DNA of 64,000 nt from positions 1-64,000 of the forward strand of contig CAKPEI010000003.1 of the NCBI GenBank assembly GCA_934149365.1. Direction: 5' to 3'. Shown here piece by piece: positions 24,410-34,100 of this stretch. How positions within the stretch are numbered: the first letter of the stretch is position 1; the number at the start of each line of letters is the position of its first letter. The translations under genes and the position numbers were made by a program. The stretch comes from an uncultured Clostridia bacterium. Its GTDB lineage: Bacteria; Bacillota; Clostridia; TANB77; CAG-465. Below the pieces are notes generated by a model. That model searched no databases, had not been told where the DNA came from, and was given only the letters and a program-made list of their open reading frames with translations.

Positions 24410-27232
24410 ATGAACGATAAATTAATTATAAAGGGAGCAAAAGAACATAATTTAAAGGATGTAGATATAGAATTACCTAGAAACAAATTAATAGTTTTTA
24501 CTGGACTTTCAGGTTCTGGTAAGTCTTCACTAGCTTTTGATACTATATATGCAGAAGGACAAAGAAGATATGTTGAAAGTTTATCTTCATATGCAAGACA
24601 ATTTTTAGGTATGATGGAAAAACCTGATGTTGAGTCAATAGAAGGTCTTTCACCTGCTATTTCTATAGATCAAAAAACTACTTCTAAAAACCCACGTTCA
24701 ACAGTTGGAACGGTAACAGAAATATACGATTATTTAAGATTGCTTTATGCAAGAATAGGTGTACCTTATTGTCCTAAGTGCGGTAAAAGAATAAAGATGC
24801 AAACAGTAGACCAAATCGTAGATCAAATATTAGCTCTAAAAGAGGGTAGTAGAATATACATTATGGCACCTGTAATTAGAGGTAAAAAAGGTGAACATGT
24901 TAAAGTGCTTGAAAATGCTGTAAAGGAAGGTTTCGTTAGAGCAAGAGTTGACGGTAACATATGTGATTTAACAGAAGAAATGCCTGTGATGGACAAAAAG
25001 AAAAAACATGATGTTGAAATAATAGTGGATAGACTAGTTATACGTGAAGATATTAGAAAAAGAGTTGCTGACTCTGTTGAACTTTGTTTAAAGCAAGCAA
25101 ATAATCTGGTTATGGTTTCAGTTGTAGGTGGAGAAGATATAACTTTTAGCCAAAGTTATGCTTGCGTAGATTGCGGTATTTCTATTGAAGAACTTACTCC
25201 TAGGATGTTTTCTTTTAACACTCCATATGGAGCATGTCCACATTGTACAGGACTTGGAGAACTTTTAAAAGTAGATCCTGATTTGGTAATGCCAGATAAA
25301 ACAAAACTACTTTCAGATCCAACAGCCATAAAAGGTTGGGGTGGAAACAGTGCAGATTCTGTAACTATAATGTATCTAAAAGGTATGTGTGAGCATTATG
25401 GTGTAGATATAAATACTAGAATTGATAAATTACCTAAAACTTTTTATCAGATTTTACTTTATGGAAGTGGAGAAGAAAAAATTAAATTTAAACACGAATC
25501 TAAAACTTTTACACGTGAATTTGAAGCAAGTTTTGAAGGAGTACTAAATATATTAGAGAGAAGATTTAGAGAGACTAGTTCAAAATGGATGAGAGAATAT
25601 TATGAGTCTTTAATGACTACAATAGAGTGTAACGAGTGTAAAGGAACAAGACTAAAAAAAGAAAGTTTAGCTGTAAAAATAGGTAGGTTAAATATACATG
25701 AGTTAACTAGTAAGTCTGTAACTGAAATAAAAGAATATATAAATAACATTCATTTATCTCAAAAAGATGCAGTTGTTGCAGAACAGATATTAAAAGAGCT
25801 AAATTCAAGATTACAATTTTTGATTGATGTTGGACTTGAATATTTAACTCTTGCAAGAACAGCTGGAACTTTGTCTGGTGGTGAGGCGCAAAGAATTAGA
25901 CTTGCAACACAGATAGGCTCTGGACTTACTGGAGTACTATATATACTTGATGAGCCTAGTATTGGACTTCATCAAAGAGATAATGAAAAGTTACTAAATT
26001 CTTTAAAGAAGATGAGAGATTTAGGAAATACTTTAATTGTAGTAGAGCATGATGAAGATACCATGAGAGAAGCAGATTACGTAGTAGATATTGGGCCTGG
26101 TGCAGGAGTGCATGGAGGAAACGTTGTTTTTAGTGGAACACCAGAAGAATTATTAAAAGACGAAAATAGCATAACAGGAAAATACTTAAGTGGAAGATTG
26201 AAGATACCTGTTCCAGAAAAAAGAAGAGAGTTAACTGGTAAATATATAGAAATAATAGGTGCTAAAGAAAACAATCTTAAAAATGTTGATGCTAAATTTC
26301 CTATAGGAGTATTTACATGTGTTACTGGGGTATCTGGATCTGGTAAATCTTCTTTGGTAAATGAGATACTATACAAAGCAGTGTCAAAAGAGATATATGC
26401 TTCAAAGGCTAAACCTGGAAAGCATAAAGAAATAAAAGGATTAGAAAATATTGATAAGGTTATAAACATTGATCAGTCACCTATAGGTAGAACTCCTAGG
26501 TCAAACCCGGCTACTTATACTGGAATGTTTGATCATATACGTGATCTTTTTGCTAAAACTAATGAGGCTAAATTAAGAGGTTATCAAAAAGGTAGATTTA
26601 GTTTTAATGTAGCAGGCGGTAGATGTGAAGCTTGTTCAGGTGATGGAATAATACGTATAGAAATGCATTTTTTACCAGATGTGTATGTGCCTTGCGATGT
26701 TTGTAAAGGTAAAAGATATAATAGAGAAACACTTGAAGTTAAATACAAGGGAAAGAACATTAATGACGTTTTAAATCTTACAGTGGAAGAAGCTTTAGAG
26801 TTCTTTAAAAATGTTTCAATTATTAAGAATAAACTGCAAGCTTTATATGATGTAGGGTTAGGTTATATAAAGATAGGACAGCCTTCTACAACGTTATCTG
26901 GTGGTGAGGCTCAAAGAGTAAAACTTGCTACAGAACTTAGTAAAAGAAGCACAGGTAAAACTTTATACATTTTAGATGAACCTACTACAGGACTTCATAC
27001 AGCAGATGTACATAATTTAGTTAATATAATAAATAGATTAACAGATGGTGGAAATACAGTAGTTATGATAGAACATAATTTAGATATGATAAAATCAGCT
27101 GATTATATTATAGATCTAGGACCAGAAGGCGGTAAAAATGGTGGAACTATAATAGCAACTGGAACTCCAGAAGAAATATCTAAAATAAAGAAAAGCTATA
27201 CAGGAAAGATTTTAAAGAAAATATTAAAGTAG
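24410..27232 (+). CDS. uvrA: Excinuclease ABC subunit A
   Basis: UvrA is the DNA-damage sensor ATPase of nucleotide excision repair. With ATG 24410 the protein is 940 residues, the normal size (the open frame extends upstream to 24335, but that overlaps the promoter). It has two ABC modules: Walker A GLSGSGKSS and GVSGSGKSS, signatures LSGGEAQRIRLA and LSGGEAQRVKLA, and Walker B LYILDEPSIGLH and LYILDEPTTGLH. CxxC zinc modules (CPKCGKR, CVDC...CPHC, CEAC...CDVC) are in place. Intact, unlike the neighbouring uvrB. Confidence 0.96.
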   Translation: MNDKLIIKGAKEHNLKDVDIELPRNKLIVFTGLSGSGKSSLAFDTIYAEGQRRYVESLSSYARQFLGMMEKPDVESIEGLSPAISIDQKTTSKNPRSTVGTVTEIYDYLRLLYARIGVPYCPKCGKRIKMQTVDQIVDQILALKEGSRIYIMAPVIRGKKGEHVKVLENAVKEGFVRARVDGNICDLTEEMPVMDKKKKHDVEIIVDRLVIREDIRKRVADSVELCLKQANNLVMVSVVGGEDITFSQSYACVDCGISIEELTPRMFSFNTPYGACPHCTGLGELLKVDPDLVMPDKTKLLSDPTAIKGWGGNSADSVTIMYLKGMCEHYGVDINTRIDKLPKTFYQILLYGSGEEKIKFKHESKTFTREFEASFEGVLNILERRFRETSSKWMREYYESLMTTIECNECKGTRLKKESLAVKIGRLNIHELTSKSVTEIKEYINNIHLSQKDAVVAEQILKELNSRLQFLIDVGLEYLTLARTAGTLSGGEAQRIRLATQIGSGLTGVLYILDEPSIGLHQRDNEKLLNSLKKMRDLGNTLIVVEHDEDTMREADYVVDIGPGAGVHGGNVVFSGTPEELLKDENSITGKYLSGRLKIPVPEKRRELTGKYIEIIGAKENNLKNVDAKFPIGVFTCVTGVSGSGKSSLVNEILYKAVSKEIYASKAKPGKHKEIKGLENIDKVINIDQSPIGRTPRSNPATYTGMFDHIRDLFAKTNEAKLRGYQKGRFSFNVAGGRCEACSGDGIIRIEMHFLPDVYVPCDVCKGKRYNRETLEVKYKGKNINDVLNLTVEEALEFFKNVSIIKNKLQALYDVGLGYIKIGQPSTTLSGGEAQRVKLATELSKRSTGKTLYILDEPTTGLHTADVHNLVNIINRLTDGGNTVVMIEHNLDMIKSADYIIDLGPEGGKNGGTIIATGTPEEISKIKKSYTGKILKKILK

Positions 27233-27249
27233 TATAAGTATAGCTTAGG

Positions 27250-27279
27250 TTGAAATTTATATACTAAATATGATATAAT
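27250..27279 (+). promoter_or_regulatory. Promoter for murB operon
   Basis: TTGAAA (27250-27255) and TATAAT (27274-27279), spacer 18. Confidence 0.55.
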
Positions 27280-27280
27280 A

Positions 27281-27309
27281 TGCCAAGTACATAAATAATG
27301 TACTTGGCA
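27281..27309 (+). other. Perfect 12-bp hairpin in murB leader
   Basis: TGCCAAGTACAT and ATGTACTTGGCA with loop AAATA, followed by ATTTAAT. It sits at the predicted transcription start, so it could cap the murB mRNA or end the uvrA transcript. Confidence 0.6.
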
Positions 27310-27350
27310 ATTTAATATTATGTAGTATATAAAGATTGTGAGGTTTAGAT

Positions 27351-28259
27351 ATGTTAAATATATCAAATATTGTAGAAGTTATAGATAAATCAAAGGTAAG
27401 ATTTGATGAGCCAATGAGTAATCATACTACGATTAAGATAGGTGGAAAAGCTGACGTACTTGTAATACCTACAAATACAGAAGATATAATTAATGTATTA
27501 AAATTTGCAAAAGAAAATAATATGCCAGTTACTGTTATTGGAAATGGCAGTAAACTACTTGTTAGAGACAAGGGCATAAGAGGAATAGTAATAAAAATAA
27601 GTAGTAAATTCAGTGAATATAAAATAGATGGAGAGTGCATAACAGCATGTGCTGGAATGTCAATGCCAAGACTTTCTAGAATTGCTATGAAAGAAGGTTT
27701 GTCAGGCCTAGAATTTGCATGTGGAATACCAGGTGTACTAGGTGGCGGAATATTAATGAATGCAGGAGCATATGGTGGAGATATTTCACAAGTATTAGTA
27801 AGGACAAAATACATAGATGAAGATTTAAATGTAAAGACATTAGAACATGATGAACATGAATTTTCATATAGGCATAGCTATTTTAAGGATCATCCAAAAC
27901 TAGTTATAGTTTCTGCTGAATTTAAATTAAAAAGGAAAAGTGCAGAAGAAATAAAAATAGAAATGGACAAAAACTCATCTTCTAGGAAAGAAAAACAACC
28001 ATTAGAGTATCCAAGTGCAGGTAGCACTTTTAAAAGACCAGAGGGCTTTTATGTTGGAACTATGATAGAACAATTAGGACTTAAAGGCTATGAAGTAGGT
28101 GGTGCAGAAATATCAACTAAGCACGCTGGCTTCATTGTAAATAAAGGGGATGCAACAGCAGAAGATGTGATTTCTTTAATAGAATATGTTAAAGAAAAAG
28201 TTTTTGAAAAATATGGCGTTAAACTTGAAAATGAAATAGAAATAATAGGAGAAAAGTAA
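27351..28259 (+). CDS. murB: UDP-N-acetylenolpyruvoylglucosamine reductase
   Basis: MurB reduces UDP-GlcNAc-enolpyruvate to UDP-MurNAc with NADPH and FAD. The 302-residue protein is the type without the extra Tyr loop. It has the FAD site NHTTIKIGGKADVLVIP, VIGNGSKLLV, the GLSGLEFACGIPGVLGGGILMNAGAYGG segment, catalytic region YPSAGSTFKRP with the serine, and the C-terminal Glu in LENEIEIIGE. Followed 48 bases later by yvcK. Confidence 0.95.
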   Translation: MLNISNIVEVIDKSKVRFDEPMSNHTTIKIGGKADVLVIPTNTEDIINVLKFAKENNMPVTVIGNGSKLLVRDKGIRGIVIKISSKFSEYKIDGECITACAGMSMPRLSRIAMKEGLSGLEFACGIPGVLGGGILMNAGAYGGDISQVLVRTKYIDEDLNVKTLEHDEHEFSYRHSYFKDHPKLVIVSAEFKLKRKSAEEIKIEMDKNSSSRKEKQPLEYPSAGSTFKRPEGFYVGTMIEQLGLKGYEVGGAEISTKHAGFIVNKGDATAEDVISLIEYVKEKVFEKYGVKLENEIEIIGEK

Positions 28260-28307
28260 AATCTTTATATTAAAGCATAAGATTATATTAAGAAAAGAGG
28301 AAATAAA

Positions 28308-29894
28308 ATGCGTGTATTATTAGAATGGCTTAAACCAGGAGTAAAAGTTAAAAGATATATTTTATTACAACTTGTGTCAATATCAGCATTGGTTTATGCA
28401 ATATCAACATTAGTAACAAGAGAGAATATGGCATTTAGAACGCTTATAGCGTACATTGCCCTTATAACTATAGCTCTATTTACAACAATTTATTCGTTTG
28501 TATTAGCACAAAGAAGTGTACTTATGGCTACATTAAAAGGCCTTGCATATAAAGGAAAAAATGTAGACATTAGACGTTTACTTTATACTGAAAGTGTACT
28601 AAAAAAAGGACCTAAAGTAGTAATAATAGGTGGAGGTAAAGGACTTTCTAACATATTAAGTGGACTTAAGGAGTACACATCTAACATTACATCAATAGTG
28701 TCTACTTTTGATGACGGTGGAAGCACTGGAAGACTTATGGAACAAATGGATATATTGCCACCTGGAGATATAAGGAAGTCAATTATAGCATTATCTGAGG
28801 CAAGTCCAGTTATGGAAAATTTACTTAGTTACAGATTTTCAGATGGTAAAGTAGATAATCACTCTTTAGGAAATCTATTTTTAGCAGCTTTAACAGATAT
28901 AACAGGAAGCTTCCCAGAGGCTATTCAAAAAATGTCTGATATATTCAACGTAAGAGGGAAAATACTTCCTGTTACAATAGGAAAAGCCAAATTATGTGCT
29001 GGCCTTGAAAATGGTGAAATTGTTGTAGGAGAGACTAATATAAGGCCAAGAGTATTAGAATCTAAGAGTAAGATAAAGCAAATATTCTTAAAAGATGGTG
29101 AAGTAACTCCTGCAGATGGTGTTATTGAAAGTATAAGAAATGCAGATGTTGTAGTTATAGGACCAGGAAGTTTATATACAAGTGTGGCTTGTAATTTCTT
29201 AGTTAATGACTTAGGAAAGGCTGTAATGCAGACTAAAGCTAAAAAAATATTCATATCAAATATAATGAATGAGCCAGGTGAGACACTAGGTTTCACACTT
29301 GCAAAACATGTTAATGAGATAGAAAGATATATCGGAAAACATGTACTTGATTATTGTATTTGTAACAATGGAGAGATAACAAAAGAAATGATTAAAGACT
29401 TTAATCAAGGAGAGTCTACTCCAGTTACAATAGATTTAGATAACATTCAAAACAGAGCAATATCAATAATTCAAGAAGATTTAGTTATAACAGCACCAAA
29501 TGCAATACTTCATGATAATCACAGAGTAGCTGAAATAATAATTGAAATAGCAAAAAGGAAAAAAGGTGGTAAATTAAATCTACTTAAAATAAAGAAAAAA
29601 CATAAAAAAGTTGCTATTCAAAAATTAAATAATAATAAAAGTAACGCTAAAGTAAAACCTAAGAAGATAGAAGAAATAAATATATCTGAAATAACAGCAA
29701 AAAAGCACAAAGAAGCTATAAAGAAAGCAGAGGCAAAAGTTGCATCAAAAAAAGTAGCTAGTACAAAAACAGCAAAACCTAAAACTGCAAAGACAGTAGC
29801 AAAGCCTAAAAAAAATATTTCTAATATAGATGCTGCCAAAAGTGAAGAACTAAAAAAAGAAATTAAAAAGATAACATCAAAATCTAAAAAGTAG
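28308..29894 (+). CDS. yvcK: YvcK/CofD-family protein with N-terminal membrane spans and Lys-rich tail
   Basis: YvcK proteins bind UDP-sugars and are needed for normal wall shape and growth on gluconeogenic carbon. This 528-residue form has two N-terminal membrane spans (about 20-37 and 45-67). A CofD-like core begins VVIIGGGKGLSNILSGL (about 106) and includes STFDDGGSTGRL, PPGDIRKSIIAL and IGPGSLYTSVACNFLV. The tail from about 425 is very rich in Lys and Ala (KKAEAKVASKKVASTKTAK). The usual neighbours rapZ and whiA are missing; here it sits between murB and a debranching-like gene, which still fits cell-wall precursor control. Confidence 0.9.
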   Translation: MRVLLEWLKPGVKVKRYILLQLVSISALVYAISTLVTRENMAFRTLIAYIALITIALFTTIYSFVLAQRSVLMATLKGLAYKGKNVDIRRLLYTESVLKKGPKVVIIGGGKGLSNILSGLKEYTSNITSIVSTFDDGGSTGRLMEQMDILPPGDIRKSIIALSEASPVMENLLSYRFSDGKVDNHSLGNLFLAALTDITGSFPEAIQKMSDIFNVRGKILPVTIGKAKLCAGLENGEIVVGETNIRPRVLESKSKIKQIFLKDGEVTPADGVIESIRNADVVVIGPGSLYTSVACNFLVNDLGKAVMQTKAKKIFISNIMNEPGETLGFTLAKHVNEIERYIGKHVLDYCICNNGEITKEMIKDFNQGESTPVTIDLDNIQNRAISIIQEDLVITAPNAILHDNHRVAEIIIEIAKRKKGGKLNLLKIKKKHKKVAIQKLNNNKSNAKVKPKKIEEINISEITAKKHKEAIKKAEAKVASKKVASTKTAKPKTAKTVAKPKKNISNIDAAKSEELKKEIKKITSKSKK

Positions 29895-29930
29895 ATATTT
29901 AAATAAAACATATGAAGAGGTAATAAGAAA

Positions 29931-31760
29931 ATGAGTATATACAAAAAGGGTATAAACGATATAAAAATAGCAAGAGAAATTGAGTATTCAATGACGAATA
30001 ATTGTGGTATATACATGAATCAAACCGTGATAGGGGAAAATACTACCCCTTACCACGGTTTATTCATAAGGCAGGGAGAAAATAACAAAGATGAAATTTA
30101 TTTATCTAAAGTAATAGAACAGGTAAAAATAGACGGAAAAGTATATAACATAAATGACATAAATACAAATGAGGAAAAAATAGGTGGTGTAGAATACTTA
30201 GAAAAATCTTCTAGATATCCATTACCATCTATGGAATATAATATAAATGATTTAGTTAAAGTAGAGAAAAAGTACGTTTTTGATACAGATGCAAATATAT
30301 TATGTATTAATTATGATATAGAGAATTTATCTAAAAGTAGTTGTAATATTAAAGTGTTACCACTTGTTACTAAGAGAGGTTTATTTACTACTAAAAGAGA
30401 AAGTATGCTTAAATTAAATAGTGATACTGTGCCAAATGGTGTTAAAGTTACACTTAGTATTACTCAAAAGAAATTTCTATATATTCAAAGTTTAGAAGGT
30501 AAATTTAAAAGTAAACCATATTATATAAATGGCGTTAAGTATTTATATAAAGTTTCAAAAGATGAAGAAAAAATGTACTTAGAAGACCTTTATGTACCAG
30601 GCTTTTTTGAGGTTAATGTAAAAGGAAAAGCCAAAAGTAGATTGTCGTTATATATAGCTTGTGACATGGTTAATATATCAGATAGTGAAGTATCATTTGA
30701 TAAATTATGTGAAAAGCAGATAGAAAAAAATAAAATGAGTATAATAGGAATTGATGAAAGTTTTTACGAGCTTAAGTCTTTGGCTATGTCTGCTTCAGAA
30801 CTTAGTTATATTGATAAAGAAAACAAGAAGTTTGTACTTTTAAAAAGTCTTCCTAATGTGCAGAATAATACTGATTACTTAAAACAAATAATAAGGGCCA
30901 TTGAAGGAAACTATATTTTACTTGGAAGATATAAAGAGGCGTATATAATATTAAATAGTATAAAAGAAAAGTTGGAAAAAAACAAAGAAGAATATACAAA
31001 ACAAAATTACTATGAGCTATTATTTATGTTTATAGAAGCTTTAAATAAGTATGCAAATTCTGAAAAAGCACTAAGAAGCGAAAAAAAGGCTATACATGAA
31101 TATATAATAAAGGAAGTAAATAATATACTTGATTTAAAAAATGAAGACAAAATATATGGCGAAGATTACGTTATAAATATAGATGGAAAAAGTTATTTGC
31201 TTATAAACGTATACTGGTATAATGCACTTAGAATATATGTAAATATAACAGATGATGTGGTTTCTACCAAGATTTACAAAATGGTTGAAGATTTAAGAGA
31301 CCATATTATAAATATATTTTTTGATGAAGAAAATAAGGTGCTAAAGTATGAAGCAAATGATGAACCATATGCTAATTCAGACATGCTTTTTGCAATGGAC
31401 TTATCTTATCCATTAATATATGACAAAATGTCTATGATGGTTATAGATACTGCTTTTAAAAAGCTGTATACACCTTACGGAATAAGAAGATTTGAAGTCC
31501 ATGATAAGAGATATGACGGTTATGTTTATCCAAATTTAATGGCTACTTTTGTAAATGGCAATTTAAGACAAAATGGAGTAACAAGAGCTACACAAAAAAT
31601 AGCATATAACTTGGTAAAAGAACTTTTACAGGAAATAAATAAAGCAAGCATAGGAACGGTTAAATATAAATATGATGAAAAAACTAAAAAAGCTTACGGT
31701 ATGCCTATTAATGCACTTACCAATGCAGAACTAATTAGGTTATACAATATGTTAATGTAA
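29931..31760 (+). CDS. Glycogen-debranching-enzyme-like protein (divergent)
   Basis: The 609-residue protein resembles bacterial debranching enzymes. The N-terminal part has YHGLFIRQGENNKDEIYLSKV, like the YHGLL segment of the GDE N-domain. The C-terminal helical half has VYWYNALRIYVNI and YDGYVYPNLMATFVNGNLR, as in the alpha/alpha barrel. The usual acidic catalytic motifs are not evident, so activity is uncertain. It lies in a run from yvcK to ruvC, with no glycogen genes nearby. Alternative: a related barrel acting on another sugar polymer, or an inactive carbohydrate-binding protein. Confidence 0.6.
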   Translation: MSIYKKGINDIKIAREIEYSMTNNCGIYMNQTVIGENTTPYHGLFIRQGENNKDEIYLSKVIEQVKIDGKVYNINDINTNEEKIGGVEYLEKSSRYPLPSMEYNINDLVKVEKKYVFDTDANILCINYDIENLSKSSCNIKVLPLVTKRGLFTTKRESMLKLNSDTVPNGVKVTLSITQKKFLYIQSLEGKFKSKPYYINGVKYLYKVSKDEEKMYLEDLYVPGFFEVNVKGKAKSRLSLYIACDMVNISDSEVSFDKLCEKQIEKNKMSIIGIDESFYELKSLAMSASELSYIDKENKKFVLLKSLPNVQNNTDYLKQIIRAIEGNYILLGRYKEAYIILNSIKEKLEKNKEEYTKQNYYELLFMFIEALNKYANSEKALRSEKKAIHEYIIKEVNNILDLKNEDKIYGEDYVINIDGKSYLLINVYWYNALRIYVNITDDVVSTKIYKMVEDLRDHIINIFFDEENKVLKYEANDEPYANSDMLFAMDLSYPLIYDKMSMMVIDTAFKKLYTPYGIRRFEVHDKRYDGYVYPNLMATFVNGNLRQNGVTRATQKIAYNLVKELLQEINKASIGTVKYKYDEKTKKAYGMPINALTNAELIRLYNMLM

Positions 31761-31777
31761 AGAAAAGAGGGGTTAAT

Positions 31778-32362
31778 GTGGTTATACTTGGAATAGACCC
31801 AGGTTTTGCAAGACTTGGTTATGGAGTTATAGATTATACTAATGGTAAATATAAAGTGTTAGAGTATGGAACAATATCGACAGAGGCTCATACGAAATTA
31901 GAAGAAAGATTAATGAAGATAAATTTGGACCTAAAAGAAATTATATCTAGATATAAAATAGAAGCTTCATCAATCGAAGAATTGTTTTTTAATACTAATA
32001 CTAAAACTGCTATACATGTTGCAGAAGCAAGAGGTGTTATACTTTATACACTTGCAGAGGCAGGAATAGAAATATTTGAATATACGCCGCTTCAAGTAAA
32101 GCAAGCTCTTGTAGGCTATGGTAGAGCTGATAAACTGCAGGTAAAAGAAATGGTAAAAAGCTATTTAAAACTTAGTTCAATGCCTAAGCTTGATGATACA
32201 ACTGATGCTCTTGCACTTGCAGTGTGCCATACTCACAGTTATAAATATGATAAAATAACAGGAAAGGCTGGTAATAACAAACTAGAAGAAATTATAAAAA
32301 AATATGAAAAAGAGACAAAAAAGAAATCTAAAACATTAAAGAGTAACCAAGCTAAAATATAA
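31778..32362 (+). CDS. ruvC: Holliday junction resolvase RuvC
   Basis: RuvC cuts Holliday junctions at the end of recombination. GTG start (31778) fits GAGGGG upstream; the overlapping ATG at 31776 is out of frame. The four acidic active-site positions are visible: Asp7 in LGIDPG, Glu in SIEELFF (about 67), and the C-terminal pair in DDTTDALALAVCH. The 194-residue length includes a short Lys-rich tail. ruvA and ruvB, often next to it, are not in this window. Confidence 0.93.
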   Translation: MVILGIDPGFARLGYGVIDYTNGKYKVLEYGTISTEAHTKLEERLMKINLDLKEIISRYKIEASSIEELFFNTNTKTAIHVAEARGVILYTLAEAGIEIFEYTPLQVKQALVGYGRADKLQVKEMVKSYLKLSSMPKLDDTTDALALAVCHTHSYKYDKITGKAGNNKLEEIIKKYEKETKKKSKTLKSNQAKI

Positions 32363-32405
32363 TCATATAATACACTAAATAGTTTTACTAGGAGGTGTAT
32401 TTTTT

Positions 32406-33368
32406 ATGTCTTTAGGACTTGCACTAAGTGGAGGTGGAGCAAAAGGAACAGCTCACATAGGTGTTTTAGAGGCTTTAAAGGATAATAATATAAAAGTGGA
32501 CTATATTTCTGGTGCAAGTAGTGGAAGCATAATTGCAGGGCTTTATGCGGCGGGATATACTCCAAATGAAATTTTAAGAATTGTATTAAAAAGTGTAAAT
32601 AAAAATAACATACTAGACTATGATAAAAAAGCTCCATTTAAGTTAATGAAGTTATTAGTATCTAAGAAAATCAATTTAAATGGTTTTATAAAGGGAAACA
32701 AAATAGAATATTTAATGAGGGAATATCTACTAAATAAAAATATAAAAGATATTTCTGACTATCAAATGAAGATAGCAATTCCTATCGTAGATGTAAGAAC
32801 TGGTGAAATTGTATATTATACAAATAGCAACTTGAGGCATATAGAAGAAATATGTAATGATGACATTAATAAAATTGAAGATTTATTTGACAATAACGAT
32901 TATGTAGGAAAAGGGGTATATGAAAAAGAAAAACATTATGATGATACTCCGGAATATAGAACAAAAGGAGACGTTGCTGACGCTATAAGAGCATCAATAA
33001 GTTTCCCAGGAGTTTTTAAGCCAAAAGAAATTGATGGAAGAATGTATATTGATGGGGGTGTAAGAGTTAATACACCTGTTAATGTTTTAAAAGAAATGGG
33101 CGCAGATAAAGTAATTGCTGTATCCTTTGATTGCAACAAAATTGATAAAAGCAATTTAAAAAATGTGATAGGTATTACAAGTCAAGCTTTTGATTTGTTA
33201 ACTCATGAAGCAAGTGAATGCGAACAAATAAACGCGGATGTAAACATTAGAGTTTGTGCTAGAAATGTAACTTTGTTGGATTTTTCAAAATCTGTATTTT
33301 TAGCCAAAAAAGGTTATTTTTTGGTAAATAATAACATTAATTATATAAAAGAAAAAATAGGAATATAA
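32406..33368 (+). CDS. Patatin-like phospholipase
   Basis: The 320-residue protein has the RssA/YchK-type patatin pattern: oxyanion GGGAKG near residue 9, nucleophile Ser38 in GASSG, and the partner Asp in IDGGVRVNTP (about 216). It probably hydrolyses acyl esters of membrane lipids in the cytoplasm. AGGAGGT precedes the start. It is 43 bases after ruvC. Confidence 0.88.
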   Translation: MSLGLALSGGGAKGTAHIGVLEALKDNNIKVDYISGASSGSIIAGLYAAGYTPNEILRIVLKSVNKNNILDYDKKAPFKLMKLLVSKKINLNGFIKGNKIEYLMREYLLNKNIKDISDYQMKIAIPIVDVRTGEIVYYTNSNLRHIEEICNDDINKIEDLFDNNDYVGKGVYEKEKHYDDTPEYRTKGDVADAIRASISFPGVFKPKEIDGRMYIDGGVRVNTPVNVLKEMGADKVIAVSFDCNKIDKSNLKNVIGITSQAFDLLTHEASECEQINADVNIRVCARNVTLLDFSKSVFLAKKGYFLVNNNINYIKEKIGI

Positions 33369-33391
33369 AAACATAAAATAACAAATAATAA

Positions 33392-33419
33392 TTGCATAAT
33401 TAATCTTTTATGATATAAT
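33392..33419 (+). promoter_or_regulatory. Promoter of HD-domain gene
   Basis: TTGCAT (33392-33397) and TATAAT (33414-33419), spacer 16. Confidence 0.5.
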
Positions 33420-33463
33420 TATTACCAAGTGATAATTATACCTAATTGGGAGGAAAGATAATT

Positions 33464-34000
33464 ATGAATCCATTTCAAAACTATGCAAAATTGCATGATT
33501 TGTGTTTAGACTTAAAGCCAATAGGTAAAATAGGTAAATTGACGGAAACGGACTATGATTTTTATTTTGCTATATCAGATATTTTAACCAATAAAGTTGT
33601 GATGTCTTCAGATACAATACTTCATCATTCAAAAACATCTTGTTATAGGCACATGTTTAATGTTTCGTATTACACATATAAAATGTGTAAGGCGTTAAGA
33701 TTGGACTATGTATCTGCAGCAAGAGGAGCCATGTTACATGATCTATATTTGTACACATGGAGAATGGAGAAAGGACCAATAATAGGTCTATTAAAAAAAC
33801 ATTCTTGGATACATCCTAAAATAGCATTGCAAAATGCTGATAAATACTTTGAGTTAAATGATATAGAAAAAGATATTATATTAAATCACATGTGGCCTGT
33901 TACGATAAGGTTGCCTAAGTATGCCGAAAGCTTTATAGTAACAATAGCAGATAAGCTCTGTTGCGTAATGGAAATTTTCCATGATTTGTTTTTTAGATAA
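33464..34000 (+). CDS. HD-domain phosphohydrolase-like protein
   Basis: The 178-residue protein carries an HD domain: YRHMFNVSYYTYKM (first metal His63), AARGAMLHDLYLYTW (His92-Asp93), a later His in LNHMWPVT, and an Asp in VTIADKLCCVME. This order matches small cytoplasmic HD hydrolases acting on nucleotides or phosphates. ATG 33464 has GGAGGAAAG upstream. Substrate unknown. A terminator follows. Confidence 0.82.
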   Translation: MNPFQNYAKLHDLCLDLKPIGKIGKLTETDYDFYFAISDILTNKVVMSSDTILHHSKTSCYRHMFNVSYYTYKMCKALRLDYVSAARGAMLHDLYLYTWRMEKGPIIGLLKKHSWIHPKIALQNADKYFELNDIEKDIILNHMWPVTIRLPKYAESFIVTIADKLCCVMEIFHDLFFR

Positions 34001-34042
34001 GAAATTACATGTATGTATATGTGTGACTTCTTATCTTTTTAT
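33994..34042 (+). terminator. Terminator after HD gene
   Basis: AGATAAGAA pairs with TTCTTATCT across a long loop, followed by TTTTATTT. Confidence 0.6.
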
Positions 34043-34057
34043 TTGTGGCATAACAAA

Positions 34058-34100
34058 CTCCTTTTAAGGTATCATTTTCATATCTTAAAAGGAGTATTCT
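34058..34100 (-). terminator. Terminator of ferritin-like gene
   Basis: ACTCCTTTTAAG and CTTAAAAGGAGT form a 12-bp stem, read toward the left as the end of the minus-strand gene. Confidence 0.65.
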
